Origin: DATFKA01 sp042095835
GTDB taxonomy: Bacteria; Bacteroidota; Bacteroidia; Chitinophagales; Saprospiraceae
Assembly: GCA_042095835.1 (NCBI GenBank)
Contig: JBELML010000187.1
Coordinates: 1 to 9,080, forward strand
Length of the DNA stretch: 9,080 nt
Reading direction: 5' to 3'
The notes below the pieces were generated by a model, which worked only from the letters and a program-made list of their open reading frames with translations, was not told the origin of the DNA and did no database searches. Positions 6,608 to 9,080 of the stretch are shown piece by piece. A program made the translations under genes and the position numbers. Every line of letters starts with the position of its first letter. Position 1 is the stretch's first letter.

Positions 6608-7150
6608 ATGATAACCGTTATATCCGGTACAAATAGAAAGGGAAGCGAATGCTTAAGATTTGCACAAGCCTACCAAACAATTTTAAAAGAAGTCACAGCA
6701 GAAGAAGTCAAACTACTCGCCTTAGAGGATATACCGCACGATTGGTATTTTCCTGAGATGTATCAGAAAGGAAATCAAGCGCCTAGCCTTGTAAAATTAC
6801 AGGATGAATTCATCTTACCGGCCGAGAAGTTAGTTTATGTTATCTCCGAATACAATGGCGGATTTCCAGGTGCTGTAAAAATATTCCTGGATGCTTGCTC
6901 CGTGAGAGAACTCAAGCCTTCCTTTAAAGGTAAAAAGGCAGCCTTAGTAGGTGTAGCCACAGGTAGAGCAGGTAATCTAAGAGGAATGGATCACCTCACA
7001 GGCGTTTTGCATCATTTAGGAACCATCGTTTTACCGAATAAATTGCCCATCTCAAAGATAAAAAGTCTTATGGATGCTGAAGGGAATATTGTTGATGAAG
7101 GGACCCTTGAGGTCATGAAGAAACAAGCCATTGAATTGATTGGCTTCTAA
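6608..7150 (+). CDS. NADPH-dependent FMN reductase-like flavoprotein
   Basis: The product is a 180-residue flavodoxin-fold protein of the NADPH-dependent FMN reductase family (as in quinone or chromate reductases). The N-terminal phosphate-binding loop SGTNRKGSE (6-14) binds the flavin phosphate. EYNGGFPGAVKIFLD (81-95) is the family hallmark that contacts the flavin ring, and GRAGNLRGMDHL (119-130) follows. Substrate cannot be told from sequence. The frame is open back to TTG 6497, but that extension covers the parA promoter and adds residues before the first beta strand, so ATG 6608 is preferred. No Shine-Dalgarno is seen. The gene is divergent from parA and ends before a two-way terminator, so it is probably a single-gene unit. 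Confidence 0.9.
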   Translation: MITVISGTNRKGSECLRFAQAYQTILKEVTAEEVKLLALEDIPHDWYFPEMYQKGNQAPSLVKLQDEFILPAEKLVYVISEYNGGFPGAVKIFLDACSVRELKPSFKGKKAALVGVATGRAGNLRGMDHLTGVLHHLGTIVLPNKLPISKIKSLMDAEGNIVDEGTLEVMKKQAIELIGF

Positions 7151-7167
7151 AAGAAGTCAATTCTACC

Positions 7168-7205
7168 AAAAATGCCATTCCGAATATTCAGAATGGCATT
7201 TTTTT
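7168..7205. terminator. Two-way intrinsic terminator between the flavoprotein gene and sppA
   Basis: AAAAATGCCATTC (7168-7180) and GAATGGCATTTTT (7191-7203) form a perfect 13-bp stem around a 10-base loop. A T-tract ends the right arm on the plus strand and, by symmetry, the left arm on the minus strand. It sits 17 bases past the plus-strand stop and 24 bases past the minus-strand stop, so it can end both convergent transcripts. Confidence 0.9.
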
Positions 7206-7229
7206 ATAGCAATAGGTCAAGACCTAATT

Positions 7230-9008
7230 TTAGTTAAAAGGAACGTCAATCAGCATTTTTGCCTGCGGCCCCTTTGCTTTTTGAATTTCCATCATCGCGC
7301 TATAATAAGGAGCTAATAAAGGAAAATCTTTTTCTAACTTGCTAACCGCTCTAGACATTCCAGTTGGGTTCAGAATCTCATCTATAAGCTGCTGTACGGG
7401 ATCTTTTACCTTCGGGTAGCTTACCACACGATAATCATCGATCTCCGCCATACTTACCGCAGAAGCAATTGCTCGATCCAGGTTACCCACTTTATCTACA
7501 AGCCCTAGCTCAGTGGCGGTACTTCCTGTCCAAACTCTACCCTGGGCAACTTTATCTACCTCCTCTGGTGTCATACCACGGCCATCGGCAACCCTAGAAA
7601 GGAAGGTCCGATAACCTTCTTCTGTATCTCTCTGCCATTTTTCAGCAACGCGAGGTTCCATTTCGAAAATGGGCATCGTGACATCATACGCTAATGGCCC
7701 TGTTTTTACAGAATCATAATCGATACCTAAGCTTTTATCAAAAGCTGGACCAACCGCGGGGACAATACTAAAAATACCAATCGATCCCGTCAAAGTATTG
7801 GGTTCTGCAAAAATACTATCGGCAGGGCAAGCAATGTAGTAGCCTCCTGAAGCGGCATAGTCTCCCATAGAAACGATTAGCGGTTTGTCGTTTGCTTTTA
7901 CATTTTGCAGCGCATTCCAAATATTTTCACTGGCTAAAGCAGAACCACCTGGGCTGTTCACCCTCAATACAATAGCCTTTACTCTATCATCTTCGGCCAA
8001 TTTATTGATGTCTTTTACATATTGCTGATCTGTGACCGTACCATTTGACCATTTGCCATCCATGATAATACCCTCGGCGTATACTACTGCTACCCGATCT
8101 TTTGCCTTATAGTTGCTCTTAGCAGGATTGCTTTTGTTATAGCTTTCGATAGACATCATCGGTAATTTATCGTCTTTATCAAGTCCCGCACGCTCCTTTA
8201 AGCGATCAATGACACTGGTACGATAATCGATTTTGTCGATCATACCGTTTTCCATCGCTAATTCTGGGCTATTGATATAACTATCTACCGCTTTTTTGAG
8301 TGTTGATTTTTCAAGACCTCTAGTCCTAGATACGTCATCCAAGAATACGTCATAATAGTCATTGATCATCTGACGCAGTTGAAGTTTGTTTTCTGGACTG
8401 AAATTTGTGCGGCGATAAGGCTCCGTAGCTCCCTTAAAAGTACCTACGTAGAATACCTGTACTTTTACACCTAGTTTATCTATTAAATCCTTGTAAAACT
8501 CTCCCGTCACGGCAAAGCCCTGAGCAAAGAAATAGCCCATTGGATTAGCATAAATCTCATCCGCTACTGAAGCGATATAGTATTGTCCTTGGGAATAATA
8601 CCCAGAATGTGCAACCACAAATTTGCCACTATCCTTAAAGTCCTCAATGGCGTCTCTGATAGATTTTGCCGTAGAGAACCCAGAAGAGAAAGACCAGGAA
8701 GGTTCCAAAAAGATACCTTTGATGTTATCATCTTCTTTAGCACGTTCGATAGCATCTACCATTGCCTGTAAGCCAATAGCTTCCAAGTCTTCGAATCCAG
8801 CAAGAGGAGATACGGATATATTATTAGAAAGCTCTGGAAGAGCATTATTCAGGCTTAGGTGTAAAACGGTATTCGGCTTAATCGATGGTGCTTTGTTCAT
8901 ACGGCTTGCGAAGGAAGAAAATACCGCCCCTCCAATGAAAATAATCGCAGCGATTGCTAATAATACGCCTAAACAAGAGGCAAATAAAAATTTAAAAAAT
9001 TGTCCCAT
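7230..9008 (-). CDS. sppA: Signal peptide peptidase SppA, full-length (67K) type
   Basis: SppA is a membrane-anchored serine-lysine protease that degrades released signal peptides at the outer face of the inner membrane. The 592-residue product is close to E. coli SppA (618) and is a tandem duplication of two SppA-like domains. A single N-terminal membrane segment spans about residues 5-30. The catalytic lysine K192 lies in VGTFKGATEPYRR in the first domain. The nucleophile S387 lies in YAASGGYYIACP in the second, followed by TLTGSIGIF. The NSPGGS motif at 351-356 is also conserved, so both halves of the split active site are intact. ATG 9006-9008 gives the expected anchor. The upstream 72 bases to the window edge show no promoter I can support, and the gene faces the two-way terminator at 7168-7205. 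Confidence 0.95.
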   Translation of the reverse strand: MGQFFKFLFASCLGVLLAIAAIIFIGGAVFSSFASRMNKAPSIKPNTVLHLSLNNALPELSNNISVSPLAGFEDLEAIGLQAMVDAIERAKEDDNIKGIFLEPSWSFSSGFSTAKSIRDAIEDFKDSGKFVVAHSGYYSQGQYYIASVADEIYANPMGYFFAQGFAVTGEFYKDLIDKLGVKVQVFYVGTFKGATEPYRRTNFSPENKLQLRQMINDYYDVFLDDVSRTRGLEKSTLKKAVDSYINSPELAMENGMIDKIDYRTSVIDRLKERAGLDKDDKLPMMSIESYNKSNPAKSNYKAKDRVAVVYAEGIIMDGKWSNGTVTDQQYVKDINKLAEDDRVKAIVLRVNSPGGSALASENIWNALQNVKANDKPLIVSMGDYAASGGYYIACPADSIFAEPNTLTGSIGIFSIVPAVGPAFDKSLGIDYDSVKTGPLAYDVTMPIFEMEPRVAEKWQRDTEEGYRTFLSRVADGRGMTPEEVDKVAQGRVWTGSTATELGLVDKVGNLDRAIASAVSMAEIDDYRVVSYPKVKDPVQQLIDEILNPTGMSRAVSKLEKDFPLLAPYYSAMMEIQKAKGPQAKMLIDVPFN

Positions 9009-9080
9009 TTAAGTCTTTCTTTTCTTTTGTCTATTGAAAAATGAGTATCGTAGACCTCACTTCTTTTGTGTGTAATAACG

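Noticed and set aside
8623..9012. Plus-strand frame of 129 codons opposite sppA
   Set aside because: It is a shadow of sppA, which has complete family motifs. The translated sequence shows no motif.

Overview
The window is a run of mostly housekeeping chromosomal genes from a member of the Bacteroidota. The evidence for that group is: no gene start has a Shine-Dalgarno sequence, starts are preceded by A-rich or T-rich leaders, and two sites fit the Bacteroidota-type promoter (TTTG, about 19 bases, TAnnTTTG). The mix of genes also fits (LpxR-family porin-like protein, TesB, ParA, full-length SppA). Placement in the Saprospiria is only an impression from the protein sequences and was not tested.

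Layout from left to right. Positions 1-167 form a nearly full-length imperfect palindrome with terminal inverted repeats, a perfect central hairpin and an internal 10-base direct repeat. It looks like a dispersed MITE-like or REP-like element. A minus-strand gene (217-1875) follows. It encodes a Rieske [2Fe-2S] domain fused to a stand-alone glutamate-synthase FMN/[3Fe-4S] domain. A gene-free stretch of about 425 bases (1876-2300) holds two minus-strand intrinsic terminators and a candidate promoter that overlaps the T-tract of the second one. Next come a minus-strand acyl-CoA thioesterase II (tesB, 2301-3164) and, divergent from it, a plus-strand LpxR-family outer-membrane protein (3241-4239). 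A plus-strand M24 aminopeptidase P (4264-5649) lies 24 bases after lpxR.

The aminopeptidase runs convergently into a minus-strand parA-type ATPase (5646-6449), and their stop codons share a TTAA. parA has a clear Bacteroidota promoter in the divergent gap to a plus-strand NADPH-dependent FMN-reductase-like flavoprotein (6608-7150). A strong two-way terminator (7168-7205) separates this from a minus-strand full-length signal peptide peptidase SppA (7230-9008). The last 72 bases are upstream of sppA and show nothing recognisable.

The genes do not form one pathway. Three act at or near the envelope or on lipids and peptides (LpxR-like, TesB, SppA), one is a peptidase, two are redox flavoproteins, and one is a chromosome-partition-type ATPase without an adjacent parB. 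I found no convincing new multi-gene system. The best leads are the palindromic element at the left edge, the Rieske-glutamate synthase fusion with a changed substrate-loop motif, and the terminator/promoter arrangement upstream of it.
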